This document shows, piece by piece, positions 10,201 through 21,911 of a stretch of 64,000 nt of DNA (position 1 is the first letter of the stretch; each line of letters starts with the position of its first letter). Under the pieces are notes generated by a model. It worked only from the letters and a program-made list of their open reading frames with translations. It made no database searches and was not told the origin of the DNA. Source of the stretch: Halichondria panicea. Its lineage: Eukaryota > Porifera > Demospongiae > Suberitida > Halichondriidae. The position numbers were made by a program, and so were the translations under genes. The DNA lies in the NCBI RefSeq assembly GCF_963675165.1, contig NC_087382.1, positions 2,140,567 to 2,204,566 of the forward strand, given 5' to 3'.

Positions 10201-11903
10201 GCAATCACTCCATCTTGTTGAGTGGCTCTGTTGTTTGTGAGCACAGAGTCAGAAATGTTCACAGTGCCACCAGCAACAAAAAACACTCCACCAAAGTCAG
10301 CACTGTTATTTTTAAACATGACTTTGGAGATGGATATATTTCCAGTATATACCAAAATCGCTCCACCAAGACTAGTTCCTCCATTACCAAATACAGCTAT
10401 ACTGTCACTATCAACTACAGCTTCATTGTCCGTTATATTACAGCTCATGATAGATGCATTAACTATGAAAAGTCCAATCGCTCCACCAGAGGCTGCCTTG
10501 TTGTTTGTTAGCTCGCTATCAGATATCAGTAACTCTCCAGTCAAAACCGAAATCGCTCCATCTGATCTTTCAGCACTGTTGTACGCTAGCTCACTGTCGG
10601 AGATTGAGAAATTCCCAAACTGGATATTAATTGCTCCACCGTCAAAAATAGCACTATTGTTCAGTAGTGCACAATTGTATATGGTCAAATTACTTCCAAA
10701 TGTGAAAATTGCTCCACCTAATCCTTCAGCACTGTTGTACGCTAGCTCACTGTCGGAGATTGAGACACTCCCATTCTGGCTATAAATTGCTCCACCGCTA
10801 TCGATAGCACTATTGTTCAGTAGTGCACAGTTGGAAATGAACAAATTACTTTCGGAGGTTAAAATTGCTCCACCGTCAATGATAGCACTATTGTTTAGTA
10901 GCGTACAGTTGGAAATGAACAAATTACTTTCGGAGGTTAAAATTGCTCCACCATATTCAGCACTGTTGTACGCTAGCTCACTGTCAGAGATTGAGACACT
11001 CCCATCCTCACTATAAATTGCTCCACCGCTATCGATAGCACTATTGTACGCTAGCTCACTGTCGGAGATTGAGACACTCCCATCCTGGCTATAAATTGCT
11101 CCACCATCAAGGATAGCACTATTGTTTAGTAGCGCACAGTTGTATATGGTCAAATTACTTTCGGAGGTACTAATCGCTCCACCATTATGATAAGCGCTAT
11201 TATTTGTAAAGTTGCTCCAACTGATAGTCACACTTGCAGAGACCACAAACACTGCTCCACCATATGCAGCAGTATTGGAATCGAACCTTGAACCATTAAT
11301 AACAGTTTGATTTGATTTAATCTTCACTGCACCACCATCGTTACTGAAGAAGTCACTCTTTTCAATGTACACAGTATCAGCCTCAACAACACGTAATGCT
11401 CTGTCAATGCCAGTGTTGTTCACAAAGAGAACTTGTTCAATCGTCACAGTTACCGTACGAGTGATCCAGAGTGTACAAGCTTCCAACTTTAGCAATTTCA
11501 AGTCTACCAAATAGCATTGAGAAATGTTCATGTAGCCTGAACTACTTTCATCACCTGCTCCAGTGAAATGCAAACCTTCGATACTCAATGCACTGATATT
11601 AGATAACTGCACTCTACCAGAACTGTTCAAACTGATGGTGGCATTTTGGCCAGCAATAATCACCTCTCTGAAATTATAGATATAAAGCATTTCACGTAAT
11701 ATATGATCTCCAGGTAGAAAGCTCAAGGAGAGATTGTCTCCACCAGATAACAGGGCTGTTTGAACAAGCTGCTCGAGAGTGAAACAAGTTCCATTTCGAT
11801 AGTCATTACACAAGTCGGTTAAATCCACTGGCACGATGTGATAGTGCTCACTCCTGGTAACAGTAGCTAGGGTCAGTAGCAGCACCAACCAGGTGCAGTG
11901 CAT
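7269..11903 (-). CDS. Beta-helix/multi-TM receptor-like protein, copy 1 (tail truncated by nonsense codon)
   Basis: Single-exon gene for 1,544 residues. The start is set at the MHCTW methionine (11901-11903) because all copies share it and it opens a signal peptide; an in-frame ATG 33 bases upstream is not conserved. Order: signal peptide (1-18), N-terminal region, right-handed beta-helix of about 24-26-residue rungs with GGAI and NNSA/YNSA motifs (about 180-760), Cys-rich segment with a CGECEPG knot, about eight membrane helices, short basic cytosolic stretch. It has the largest variable rung block (eight). A TGA at 7269-7271, where the other copies have TGG, removes the last 78 residues. 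The same architecture occurs in uncharacterised proteins of sponges and other invertebrates; ligand and function are unknown. Many NxS/T sites fit a glycosylated surface protein. Confidence 0.85.
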   Translation of the reverse strand: MHCTWLVLLLTLATVTRSEHYHIVPVDLTDLCNDYRNGTCFTLEQLVQTALLSGGDNLSLSFLPGDHILREMLYIYNFREVIIAGQNATISLNSSGRVQLSNISALSIEGLHFTGAGDESSSGYMNISQCYLVDLKLLKLEACTLWITRTVTVTIEQVLFVNNTGIDRALRVVEADTVYIEKSDFFSNDGGAVKIKSNQTVINGSRFDSNTAAYGGAVFVVSASVTISWSNFTNNSAYHNGGAISTSESNLTIYNCALLNNSAILDGGAIYSQDGSVSISDSELAYNSAIDSGGAIYSEDGSVSISDSELAYNSAEYGGAILTSESNLFISNCTLLNNSAIIDGGAILTSESNLFISNCALLNNSAIDSGGAIYSQNGSVSISDSELAYNSAEGLGGAIFTFGSNLTIYNCALLNNSAIFDGGAINIQFGNFSISDSELAYNSAERSDGAISVLTGELLISDSELTNNKAASGGAIGLFIVNASIMSCNITDNEAVVDSDSIAVFGNGGTSLGGAILVYTGNISISKVMFKNNSADFGGVFFVAGGTVNISDSVLTNNRATQQDGVIAVAISTLIITNTSIFDNLEGENIIYAVHSNLSFTGVNNVSNNVNPVYALSSRVEFNGPTTLSNNRGVQGGAIRAIQSQVYINAEGVVISNNTATVGGGVFLRESTLFVHYPIEISHNTAQNGGGIYAYSSEIEFDSKVTTGCIFNNNFVLCTCSDIEPVLFVSIIDRNDAQNGGGIYAVASNIKAFSHAHVQIKSNSVNNSGGGVYLQQSSKIYILKQDLELEIGKMLVILEIHNNTAQYGGGIFVADSTESGVCRGEDVTTAGDLTQTECFIQTLDLYGFDINFVETLIPFVKSSQSNSYEEEVKCLNSTSINHRNTFLTNNTASQSGADIYGGLLDRCTVDVSAELSSSDNGFEYLNNTVHYSWIASKAVRVKLCNTTKQTISVRKGQAFTISVMAVDQAGNPMNNAIIHSSVITESSRVDRLKEGQAQQEVGNQCTELEYNVFSQDSSAQVELYADGPCNNLGISRQILNISFLKCECPIGLRPIMSSIECKCDCDPVLQQEYQITNCSEENGTIKLESNNNIWIGVTNTTNGSGYVVSNCTFDYCVLKPVNISLSNPDEQCAHNRSGVLCGECEPGLSLVLGTSRCELCSNTYLLLLLPFALAGIVLVAFILVFNITVATGTIHGLIFYTNVLAANQSIFVPFHNPLTVFISWVNLDLGIETCFYDRMNSQAKVLLQIVFPAYLFLLMFLIIILSKYFDSFAKLLSNRNPVAALGTLVLLSYSKLLRFIIAALQYRVLDYPDGATKVLDFPNNSSDIVWLYDGNVQYFTPGHVPRFIFAAIILISGILFTVLLFFGQWLPRCSKWKLTKWTKNTYYIGFMDAYHAPFTPKHRYWVGLLLFSLIAHNLITALALDTSLPVLSAGSITVGLIVFKSQNYPVYKIRFNDLLETLFFLNLAILAYGTLYIGNINESQVIISNISMAVAFILFVVIVCYHCYEYMLKKVPVLQNSLKLRKRIPRVRKLERYEMENKET

Positions 11904-12530
11904 GTTCTCTCTGATACTATATAAGATTACAAGCATATTAATTATGCATTGCAGTATCAGTATTGCTGCTTCTATAGTTTGTACTTAAAGCGTGTACTGT
12001 CTAAAGCATCTTATATAATAGGTAGAACATGTGGAATAAGCTAATTAATGGTCATCAGAGTTTATGAAACATTCATTACTAATTATTGATGAGGCTCAAA
12101 TTCTTTAATATCAGAATTGTTTATTACACAAGACAATCTTAGTTTGCACAGTGTTCACACAGTTAATGGATATAGAGATGCACACAGAAGTTCCCCGGCC
12201 ATGTACAATGCATGTTCTAGGTAACCCTGCTTCCCAGAAAAGGGGAAGTTCGTGGTTAAGTTTTACATCATAAGGATCTACATACACTGCATGTGTGTGA
12301 GGCTGTGTTTGATTTTTGAAATGGCGCATTTTCCACATGCATGCAACCATGCTCATGATTATATAGCCACTCTTGGATATTAGAAAACAAAAACATTTCT
12401 GAATTTATGAAACAGCAGATCACTGAAAGTACGAGTGCCTCCTCTCATTAGTATTGGCTCGATACGTAATTATGAGAGGCCCAACATAATCATACTGGAA
12501 TATAGCGCCGGCTTTGTACCCACATGCAAT
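11904..12530. promoter_or_regulatory. 5' flank of array copy 1
   Basis: The first 100 or so bases upstream of the start are shared with the other copies and hold a TATA-like stretch (minus strand CTTATATAGTATC), so this is the likely promoter. Beyond that I see only AT-rich spacer and no gene. Confidence 0.4.
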
Positions 12531-12537
12531 ACCTTAA

Positions 12538-12730
12538 GGTGACATATTTTCACAGGTAGATTTGTTTGTGTTTTTACAGTTTTGTACATTTTGCGGTATA
12601 ATTTTTTGCGAAATGTCGATCTGGATACATTAAACAAGAGGGCGGCCAATTATATGCGAGTACTAATTTTTGCGATTTTACTCTCATTCGCAGAAATAGC
12701 AGAAATTAATACACGCGAAAATATGTCACC
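12538..12730. mobile_element. 193-bp MITE with TTAA target duplication
   Basis: Inverted ends GGTGACATATTTTC and GAAAATATGTCACC are flanked on both sides by TTAA (12534-12537 and 12731-12734). It has no coding capacity. TTAA duplication is typical of piggyBac-type elements; the assignment is an inference. Confidence 0.75.
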
Positions 12731-12796
12731 TTAAGGTAGTAGCTATACACATAGTTTGTATTTATACCAAAACCAAGGTATGCATAAGGGTAGGTA

Positions 12797-13206
12797 GTCT
12801 CGCGAGCAGACGTGGGAGGGAGGGAACGTCTGGTCACTATTGCAGCAATTCCATGGCACTGAGGATGTAGTCACGTGCAAGATATTTGTTAATTAACCAA
12901 ATTCACATGTAGACAAATATATTTTCATTCGCAGCTAGCTAGCTAGCTCTTGCTTGGTCTGAGCTCCTTGTACCGAGTTCCTTCGCAGCCAGATATGGTT
13001 CAATACTAAAATTAGCCTTTGCTAGAGTCAATATAATCCTTCTTTTCACGTTCATTTTATCCTATAATAGGAAAATATATGGGGTGTTACCGCCCACTAT
13101 GACGTGGATAAATCTGATTGGCACTGCCAACATTCTGGCAGGGGGTCCACGGAATTGCTGCAATAGTGACCAGACGTTCCCTCCCTCCCACGTCTGCTCG
13201 CGAGAC
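12797..13206. mobile_element. 410-bp MITE with about 56-bp perfect terminal inverted repeats, TA target
   Basis: The ends begin GTCTCGCGAGCAGACGTGGG and are identical as inverted repeats for at least 56 bp. TA dinucleotides flank both sides (12795-12796 and 13207-13208). The interior has no transposase. TA target choice points to a Tc1/mariner-type mobiliser. Confidence 0.8.
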
Positions 13207-13299
13207 TAACAACTGACCTGAAAATAGTCTATTAAACATGGGGATGAGCCTGACTTATATAGCTAACAAAAAGCTAGCGCTTTAGTGCAAGGCTAACTC

Positions 13300-13715
13300 A
13301 TATGTGACAGGGCCTAGGAAAACAACCCTTATGGAGCAAACTAATTAATTGTATTTTATTGCTTAATTAAATAAAGCAGTGCTTAAGCTTCAAATTGATT
13401 ACAATATCACTCACTTTGCACCTTCCTACCCCAAAATATTTTCGGGTGAAAGGGAGGAAGTATTGACCTACCATTTTGAGAAACGAATGTTCCAAGTTCT
13501 ATCCGCATACAAGAACAGCATGAAAAAATTCAATGGCTGCCTTGTAACGGCTATATAAAAAAATTTTCAGATAAAAAAATTTTTTTTTTAGTTTAAGTTA
13601 CTTCTTATGAAAGAAAACCAAAATCCTAAAATAGCTCTAAATATTTTACTTTGTAGTGTACTGAACATTATTAGTTTGCTCCATAAGGGTTGTTTTCCTA
13701 GGCCCTGTCACATAT
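13300..13715. mobile_element. About 415-bp MITE with 46-bp inverted ends
   Basis: The ends are ATATGTGACAGGGCCTAGGA and its reverse complement, matching for about 46 bp. The uninterrupted target sequence is present at 14812-14900, in a second copy of the flanks (GCGCTTTAGTGCAAGGCTAA and GTTTGTGCGAACAGATGATG), which supports insertion here. Confidence 0.8.
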
Positions 13716-15890
13716 GTTGAATAGAATGTTTGTGCGAACAGATGATGCTATGAAAGATTCTGAAGAGACTGCATGCAACAGCCTTCAATGTGAGGCTGCA
13801 TGGTTCATTGCAAGTCGGTGAACAATTTTTGCTATGGACTCTTCTGAAAAGGCTGCACTGAATGGCATTCATTCCAAGTAAGCCGCAAAACTAGACATAA
13901 CTCGAGAACGAAGCATTATTTTGCAAATCCACAAATTCAAATCCACGAAAACATGACTAGAAGCCTATAGAAACTCTTATACTTGCACTTCATTGATCCT
14001 TGAGCAGCTGTAGCAGCCAGGTTGTGCTATAGTACTACTACTAGATCTAGTACTAGTTCTGTACATGCAGAGGCTGTTAGAATGGGCTTCCTTTCTTGAG
14101 TGACTGTGTCAAAGTCTCCCTTGATAACAGCTCTCTCCAAGCAAGCACATGTGTAGCCAGTCTGGTAAAATTAATGTGTTACTGGTCACACTCGCTTCAA
14201 TTACAACAACAAACTCACTCAAAGCCAAACACTGCATGCAGCGCAAGTAGACACTTCTACCTCAATTGTATTGCAAGGTTATGGAACTCGATGCCCACCA
14301 TGCATGCATAGATATCAACACCACTAACTCAACGAGTGTTGCAAGCGTGCGCTTGCTATAATGCTTAACGCTTCTTGCCATGTTATGCTTTCGCTCAAAA
14401 AGTATTAGTGTTATAGTAGTTTCTATAATGAATTTTATATTAAAGTAATTAGCTTCTCTATATAAACTCACTGAGAAGAAAAGACTTATTTACATGCATC
14501 TATTGTTGTTATCTATTGTTGTTATTTATGGCTTACCAGGACCTCAAGAAAGAAGAAAATTGAGGATCTGTAGTTTAGTGTATATATATAATATCTAAGA
14601 AGAAAAGACCTGTGTACATGCATATTGTTATCTATATTGTTATATGGTAGTGTTTTGTGGCTTACCAGGCCCTCAAGAAAAGGATGATTCTGCCAGGAGA
14701 ATCTGTAATTATTATTTTCTCACATGTGGAATGAGCGCGCATGCGCATTACATCCCTGGAATAGTTAAAGGGTTGTGTCCAAGCTAGCTGTTAACACTGA
14801 GTCTTGTAGCTAACAAAAAGCTAGCGCTTTAGTGCAAGGCTAACTCATAATTATGTTGAATAGAAAGTTTGTGCGAACAGATGATGCTATGAAAGATTCT
14901 GAAGAGACTGCAACAGCCTTCAATGTGAGTCAAACTAGCCATAACTCGAGAAAGAAGCTTTAGTTTGCTAATCCACGAATCAAAATCCAAGAGAACGTGG
15001 CTAGAAGCCTATAGAAGCTGTTAGTTTTCGTCGCATTGCAACCGTTGAGCAGTTACTACTGGAATACACACACACACACACACGCACACACACACACAGT
15101 CAGCTTTACCGTATCGCGTATACCTCGTGCGGCTACGCCTCGAGGCATAATAAACCATCTATTATATATCACCACAGTATTTCTGGGAGAACTTTAAACA
15201 AAACTTTAACACTGCATGCATGACAACCCATGTACTAATGTGCCCATGCAACAGATGTTCATATAGCTCCATATGTAATTATAGTTATAATTATTATATC
15301 CAGCTATGTTGCGCAATATGGCACAGTCTGTCAGCCTTTGTCACAAACATTATATACTTATATCACAATTACGTTACAGGCTGTAAAGTCATAATAATAT
15401 TAATAATTATCTCACGAAATCGTAGATCTAGATCTAGACTATACTTACCTAGTATATAGAATACTGTACTTTTTAATTCCAGACCAACAGACACAAGGAC
15501 ACAGTGCTATAGCAGTATAGCCAGAGACTGATAATTATAGAGCTATAGATCTATATAAGAAAGCTGTATCTAGTGTTATACCCAGATAATTGTGAACAGA
15601 GTTGTCCCTGTACATGCATGTATATAGAATAGAAGAAAATGTTGAAAAAATCCCAACTACTATAGGAAAACATCACAATGTGGTAATAATGTTTCTTCAC
15701 TTGTAGTACCATGCACCAGCAAATCAAACAGAAGAGCTATGAATACATCTATTAGCCTGTAACCATGCATGACATTGTATACATGCACCTTCAAAGGATG
15801 GGCAGACAGATGATGGGATTCTATTATAAGTGAAACCATACCCGAGTATGGCCGTGAGGTTGCAGGAATAAAACTCTGCTCCACCCACAC
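13716..15890. repeat. Spacer with local duplications
   Basis: No supported gene. It holds a partial copy of the array-unit spacer (14015-14165). A direct duplication of about 110 bp lies at 14478-14585 and 14598-14705, sharing TGGCTTACCAGG. The segment at 14812-15010 repeats 13260-13299 plus 13716-13980. A short CA-rich run lies at 15066-15098. The rest is AT-rich sequence without visible structure. Confidence 0.6.
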
Positions 15891-15897
15891 CTCACTC

Positions 15898-15910
15898 ACA
15901 CTCACACCGA

Positions 15911-15943
<33 letters not shown>

Positions 15944-16040
15944 CTCACTCACACTCACACCCCCCCACACACACACACACACTCACACTCACACCCCCAT
16001 CCACACCTCACTCACACTCACACTCACACACACACCACAG
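15898..16040. repeat. CA-rich microsatellite before kinase-exon copy
   Basis: Irregular (CA)n, CTCACA and CCACA repeats running into the CCACAG acceptor of the kinase-exon copy. Comparable tracts lie before the copies at 26.2 and 33.4 kb. Confidence 0.85.
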
Positions 16041-16208
16041 AACACACGACTGGTTCTGGTCACCATCGACGAGTGCTGGAGCTCCTCTCCCTCACAAAGA
16101 CCAACCACACAACAACTCAAGGAGACATTGCAAATCGCTATTATACCAGCTATTATAAATGGCAAGTATCAGTTGACAAGAATGGACAAACAGTGTATTA
16201 AGCAAATA
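16041..16208 (+). pseudogene. Copy of terminal kinase exon (frameshifted end)
   Basis: Matches the receptor's last exon through SSSPSQRPTTQQLKETLQ, then loses the frame because of small deletions around the LLPAIKW region. No other receptor exons accompany it. It precedes array copy 2 in the same tail-to-tail arrangement as the intact receptor gene and copy 1. Confidence 0.8.
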
Positions 16209-16463
16209 ACATAATAACATAAGAGGTGCTGCAAACTCTTGTTGTGTCAGAATCATTCATTGTCCTGGCATCAACATTATATTATTTCACTCTCATTTCA
16301 CTGAACTATAATTATACAAGTGGACAAAATGGGGGAAGTACTGTAGGGCTGGCTGAGCCGCTCAAACATCAGAAAGGACGTAAACAAGATGGGTTGGTGT
16401 TATAGTTATTGTAATAATATTAGGTTCCCCGTGAAGTGACCAGTAACTTGGTCAACAGTAGTA

Positions 16464-16878
16464 TACCGTATAGCGGGTATATTTCGAGGGTATAAATGTT
16501 CGCAGTTTTCGCGGATTGAGCCTGTACCGCGAAAATTTATATTTATTGCAGTATTATTGACCACACCTATCGACAATAAAAAAAGAATCAAGAGACAAGG
16601 ACGCCGGTATAGCCAGCTAGCTTGCTCTACGTCTACTGTATCCCTTGACCATGGCCTGCACAGCAAACGTTCTGCTGGTGGAGGACATAGTGCATCACCG
16701 ATTCTATACAGGCTATAGGCCTGGATTCGAGGCTAACGGTGTGGAGGTACAGTTGCATGTTGATGTGCGCATGCGCCAAAAGGCTGGAACTCAGACCACA
16801 AAAATAAAATCCGCGAAATCCTTTGTAGTGGTCCATCCGCGAAAATTTATATCCTCGAAATATATCCGCTATACGGTA
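16464..16878. mobile_element. About 415-bp inverted-repeat element
   Basis: Inverted ends share TACCGTATAGCGG followed by TATATTTCGAGG and a TATAAAT stretch, with a few mismatches. The unit spacers at 26640-26655 and 33855-33885 carry the same flanks (CAGTAACTTGGTC and ATGCTGTTCCATTG) without the insert. It has no transposase gene. The target duplication is unclear, perhaps TA or GTA. Confidence 0.75.
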
Positions 16879-17445
16879 GTACAATGCTGTTCCATTGGGC
16901 AAACTATTACAATTGTTCAAATTCAGATAAGTTGGTAATTTAAAGAAGTTCGTGCACTGAGCAGTGTGCGACAGTTCAAGAGAGATAATGATTTTTTTTT
17001 ATTCTATCATTGATCATGATTAATAAATTTGATTCTATCATTCAACCACCATAGATCAACTATATAACAGTATGCACAAAACATAGACTGTAAAGAGTAA
17101 GTACAACAAAGACAGTGGAGCAGAGGCTCCAATACACAAAGCTAAGGGCGCCGCTAGGAGCAGGCCGCTAGAGCACAAAGCAATAAAGAGAACTATACAA
17201 AAGAAGTAATAGTATAACACAGGACTTAAATTGTCTACAGTGCAAGGCAGGTACAGGAAATGACTGATGAAGTGATACTAGTTAGTTATACTAGCAAAGT
17301 CGTTACAAGTAAATTTAAACTGAATCTAGTCCACAAAAAGTCAATGAATATAATTGTGCATACATGCATGAGGAGGGCTCACAAAAATAAGAAAACGGAC
17401 ACAAGCTATAAAATTATACAAACAGTATTTAATTGAGATATACCA

Positions 17446-20400
17446 TCATTCGTTAATGCTACTCTTTATGACATCGATGACAGTGTGCGTGACTTTGGGT
17501 GCATTGTCAGCTGTAGCTTGAGGAGGGGGAGGGGCTGGTCTGTAGTCCTCTGTGGTGAGGGGGGCTAGCACGTCCAGGGCAGGCTCTCTCAGCTGGTCTG
17601 GCCTCGTGGCTGGTCTGATGATGGGAGGAGTGATGTAACGATCAGGGTCATCTTCTTCCATGGCTCCATCAGTGTACGGATCACATCTGCCCGCGTTTGT
17701 CCAGGTTTCTTTGTTCTCCATTTCGTACCTTTCCAGTTTGCGAACTCGTGGAATCATTTTTCTCAGTTTGAGTGCATTTTGCAGAACAGGAACTGTTTTC
17801 AAAATGTACTCGTAACAATGGTAGCAGACTATCACCACCAACAAAATAAAAGCCACTGCCATTGAAATGTTGGATATTATGACTTGACTCTCATTGATGT
17901 TTCCTATGTAGAGGGTGCCATACGCTAGAATTGCAAGATTGAGGAAAAAGAGTGTTTCCAGTAAATCATTGAATCGTATTTTGTACACTGGATAATTCTG
18001 CGATTTGAAAATATTAAGTCCAACAGTTATAGATCCAGCTGATAGTACGGGTAGAGATGTGTCCAAAGCCAAGGCTGTTATTAGATTATGAGCGATCAAA
18101 GAAAATAGGAGCAGTCCCACCCAGTAGCGATGCTTGGGAGTGAATGGAGCATGGTATGCATCCATGAAGCCATTGTAGTATGTGTTCTTAGTCCATTTCA
18201 TGAGCTTCCATTTTGAACAGCGAGGAAACCATTGTCCAAACAAGAGCACTACAGTGAACAATATACCAGAAATGAGGATTATGGCGGCAAAAACAAACCG
18301 AGGGACGTGACCGGGAGTGAAATATTGCACATTGCCGTCATACAACCAAACTATATCATTTGAATTGTTGGGAAAATCCAACACCTTGGTTGCACCCTCA
18401 GGATAATCCAAGACCCTGTATTGCAGTGCAGCAATGATAAACCGTAAGAGTTTGGAATAAGAGAGTAGGACGAGTGTGCCTAGGGCAGCAACTGGGTTTC
18501 TGTTGGAGAGGAGCTTTGCAAATGAGTCGGAGTACTTGCTTAAAATAATTATTAAGAACATCAGAAGAAACAGGTAAACAGGAAAGATCATTTGAAGGAG
18601 CACTTTTGCTTGAGAGTTCATTCTATCATAAAAGCATGTCTCAATACCTAAGTCAAGATTCACCCACGATATGAAAACTGTCAAAGGGTTATGAAAAGGT
18701 ATGAAAATCGATTGATTTGCAGCTAATATATTAGTGTAGAAGATCAGCCCATGGATAGTGCCTGTTGCTACGGTAATGTTGAAAACGAGAATGAATGCGA
18801 CTAGTACTATGCCTGCCAGGGCAAACGGGAGTAGCAGGAGAAGGTAAGTGTTTGAGCAGAGTTCACATCGTGAAGTACCTAACACAAGACTGAGTCCTGG
18901 TTCACATTCTCCACACAAAACACCACTTCGATTGTGGGCACATTGTTCGTCAGGGTTGCTTAGACTGATGTTGACTAGTTTTAGTACACAATAGTCAAAT
19001 GTACAGTTACTAACAACATACCCACTTCCGTTAGTAGTATTAGTCACTCCTATCCATATGTTGTTATTGCTTTCCAGCTTTATGGTCCCATTTTCCTCAG
19101 AACAGTTTGTTATCTGATATTCTTGTTGCAAGACTGGATCACAGTCACACTTGCACTCAATTGAGGACATGATTGGCTTGAGTCCAATAGGGCATTCACA
19201 CTTTAGAAAAGATATGTTTAGAATTTGTCTTGAAATTCCCAAATTGTTGCATGGACCCTCAGCATAGAGTTCCACTTGAGCAGAGCTGTCTTGTGAGAAT
19301 ACATTATACTCTAATTCTGTGCACTGATTGCCAACTTCTTGCTGTGCTTGTCCTTCTTTGAGACGATCAACTCTACTGCTCTCAGTGATAACAGAACTGT
19401 GAATTATGGCATTATTCATTGGATTTCCAGCTTGGTCTACAGCCATAATACTGATTGTGAATGCTTGTCCTTTTCTAACAGAAATGGTCTGCTTGGTGGT
19501 GTTACACAACTTCACTCTGACAGCCTTTGAAGCTATCCATGAATAATGCACAGTATTGTTCAAGTACTCAAATCCATTGTCTGATGAAGAGAGTTCGGCT
19601 GATACATCCACCGTACACCTGTCTAGTAGACCTCCGTAAATATCTGCTCCTGACTGGGAAGCTGTGTTGTTTGTCAAAAAGTGTTGCGATGATTAATTGC
19701 ACTGTTCAAACACTTAACTTCTTCATACGAGAATAAATCTTGGACCAAAGTCTTAATAAAATTGATATTAAGACCATGGAGATCCAGAGTTTGAATGAAG
19801 CATTCTGTTTGTGGCAGATCTCCTGCAGTAGTTACATCCTCTCCTCTACACACACCACTCTCAGTACTGTCTGCCACAAATATCCCCCCTCCATATTGAG
19901 CCGTGTTATTGTGGATTTCTAGCTTGACCAGTGTTTTACCAAGCTCTAGCTCCAAGTCCTGTTTCAGAATATAGATCTTAGAACTTTGTCATAAATAAAT
20001 TCCACCTCCGCTGTTGTTTGCTGAGTTTGACTGTATGTGGATGTGAGCGTGAGAAAAGGCCTTGATGTTTGAAGCAACTGCATAAATACCTCCCCCATTT
20101 TGAGCATCATTTCGATCTATAATACTCTCAAACAGTATATCTTCCACGTCACTACATGTACACAGGACAAAGTTATGATTAAATATACAACCATAAGCAG
20201 TAGTGACCTTCGAATCAAATTCAATTTCGCTTGAGTATGCATAAATCCCACCACCATTTCGTGCTGTGTTGTGAGAAATCTCTATGCGATAGTGAACAAA
20301 GAGTGTGCTCTCTCTCAGAAACACACCTCCTCCAAAGGTAGCAGTATTGTTAGAAATGACCACTCCTTCTGCATTGATATAGATTTGACTCTGGACTGCT

Positions 20401-21911
20401 CTGATGGCTCCACCCTGCACACCACGATTGTTACTGAGAGTTGTGGGTCCATTGAACTCCACTCGACTGCTTAGAGCATACACAGGGTTTATATTATTGC
20501 TAACGTTGTTAACTCCCGTAAATGACAAGTTAGAATGCACTGCGTAAATGATATTTTCACCCTCTAAATTGTCAAATATGCTTGTATTAGTAATTATCAA
20601 ACTTGAGATAAAAACCGCAATCACTCCATCTCGTTGAGTGGCTCTGTTGTTTGTGAGCAGAGAGTCGGAAATGATCACAGTGCCATCAGCAACAAAAAAC
20701 ACTCCACCAAAGTCAGCACTGTTATTTTTAAACATGACTTTGGAAACGAATATAGTTCCAGTATATACCAAAATCACTCCACCAGCGCTAGTTTCTCCAT
20801 TATCAACTACAGCTTCATTGTCTGTTATATTGCAGCTCAAGATAGATGCATTAGCTATGAAAAGTGCAATCGCTCCACCAGAGGCTGCCTTGTTGTTTGT
20901 TAACTTGCTATCTGATATTAGTAACTCTCCACCAAAAACCAAAATCGCTCCACCTGATCTTTCAGCACTGTTGTACGCTAGCTCACTGTCGAAGATTGAG
21001 ACACTCCCATCCTGGATAAAAATTACTGCACCGCCAAAAATAGCACTATTGTTTAGTAGCGCACAGTTGTATATGGTCAAATTAATTATGAAGGTGAAAA
21101 TTGCTCCACCATATTCAGCAATATTATCCATAAAGTTACAGAAACTGATTGAAACATTAACTGCCAAATATATAGAAGTACTAATTGCTCCACCTCTTAC
21201 ATTAGCGATATTATTTGTAAAGTTGCACCAACTGATAGTCACACTTGCAGAGACCACAAACACTGCTCCCCCCATTGTAGCAGTATTGGAATTGAATCTT
21301 GAATCGTTAATAACAGTTTGATTTGAGTGAATGTAAGCTGCACCACCATCGTTACTGAAGAAGTCGCTCTTTTCAATGTACACATTATCAGCTTCAACCA
21401 TCAATGCTCTGTCAGTGCTAGTGTTGTTCACAAAGAGAACTTGTTCAATCGTCACAGTTACCGTACGAGTGATCCAGAGTGTACAAGCTTCCAACTTTAG
21501 CAATTTCAAGTCTACCAAATAGCATTGAGAAATGTTCATGTAGCCTGAACTACTTTCATCACCTGCTCCAGTGAAATGCAAACCTTCAATACTCAATGCA
21601 CTGATATTAGATAACTGCACTCTACCAGAATTGTTCAAACTGATGGTGGCATTTTGGCCAGCAATAATCACCTCTGTGAAATTACAAATGTAAAGGATTT
21701 CACTCAATAAATTATCTCCAGGTAGAAAGCTCAAGGTGAGATTGTCTCCACCAGACAACAGGTCTGTTTGAACAAGCTGCTCGAGAGTGAAACAAGTTCC
21801 ATTTCGATAGTCATTACACGAGTCGGTTGAATCCACTGGCACAATGTGATAGTGCTCACTCCTGGTAACAGTAGCTAGGGTCAGTAGCAGCACCAACCAG
21901 GTGCAGTGCAT
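17446..21911 (-). pseudogene. Beta-helix/multi-TM receptor-like gene, copy 2 (nonsense + frameshift)
   Basis: The family start (MHCTW) is at 21909-21911 and the same domain order follows, but the frame is broken twice. A TGA at 19989-19991 replaces the CGA Arg codon seen in copies 3 and 4. A run of five A's at 19676-19680, where copies 1, 3 and 5 have six, shifts the frame just before TNNTASQ. Without these it would be close to full length. The variable helix block has three rungs, including an NVSISFCNFMDN module shared only with copy 5. The C-terminus ends SSINE, not VVKQ. A secreted, truncated beta-helix (the first 640 residues) could still be made. Otherwise it is a recent pseudogene or carries assembly errors. 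Confidence 0.85.

Noticed and set aside
10222-11016. Plus-strand frames opposite the beta-helix repeats (also in copies 2-5)
   Set aside because: Antisense shadows of the repetitive rung codons; they follow the repeat and have no independent signals.
7269-11936. Upstream in-frame ATG at 11936 as the start of array copy 1
   Set aside because: The extra 11 residues are absent from the other copies, which all begin at the MHCTW methionine with a signal peptide.
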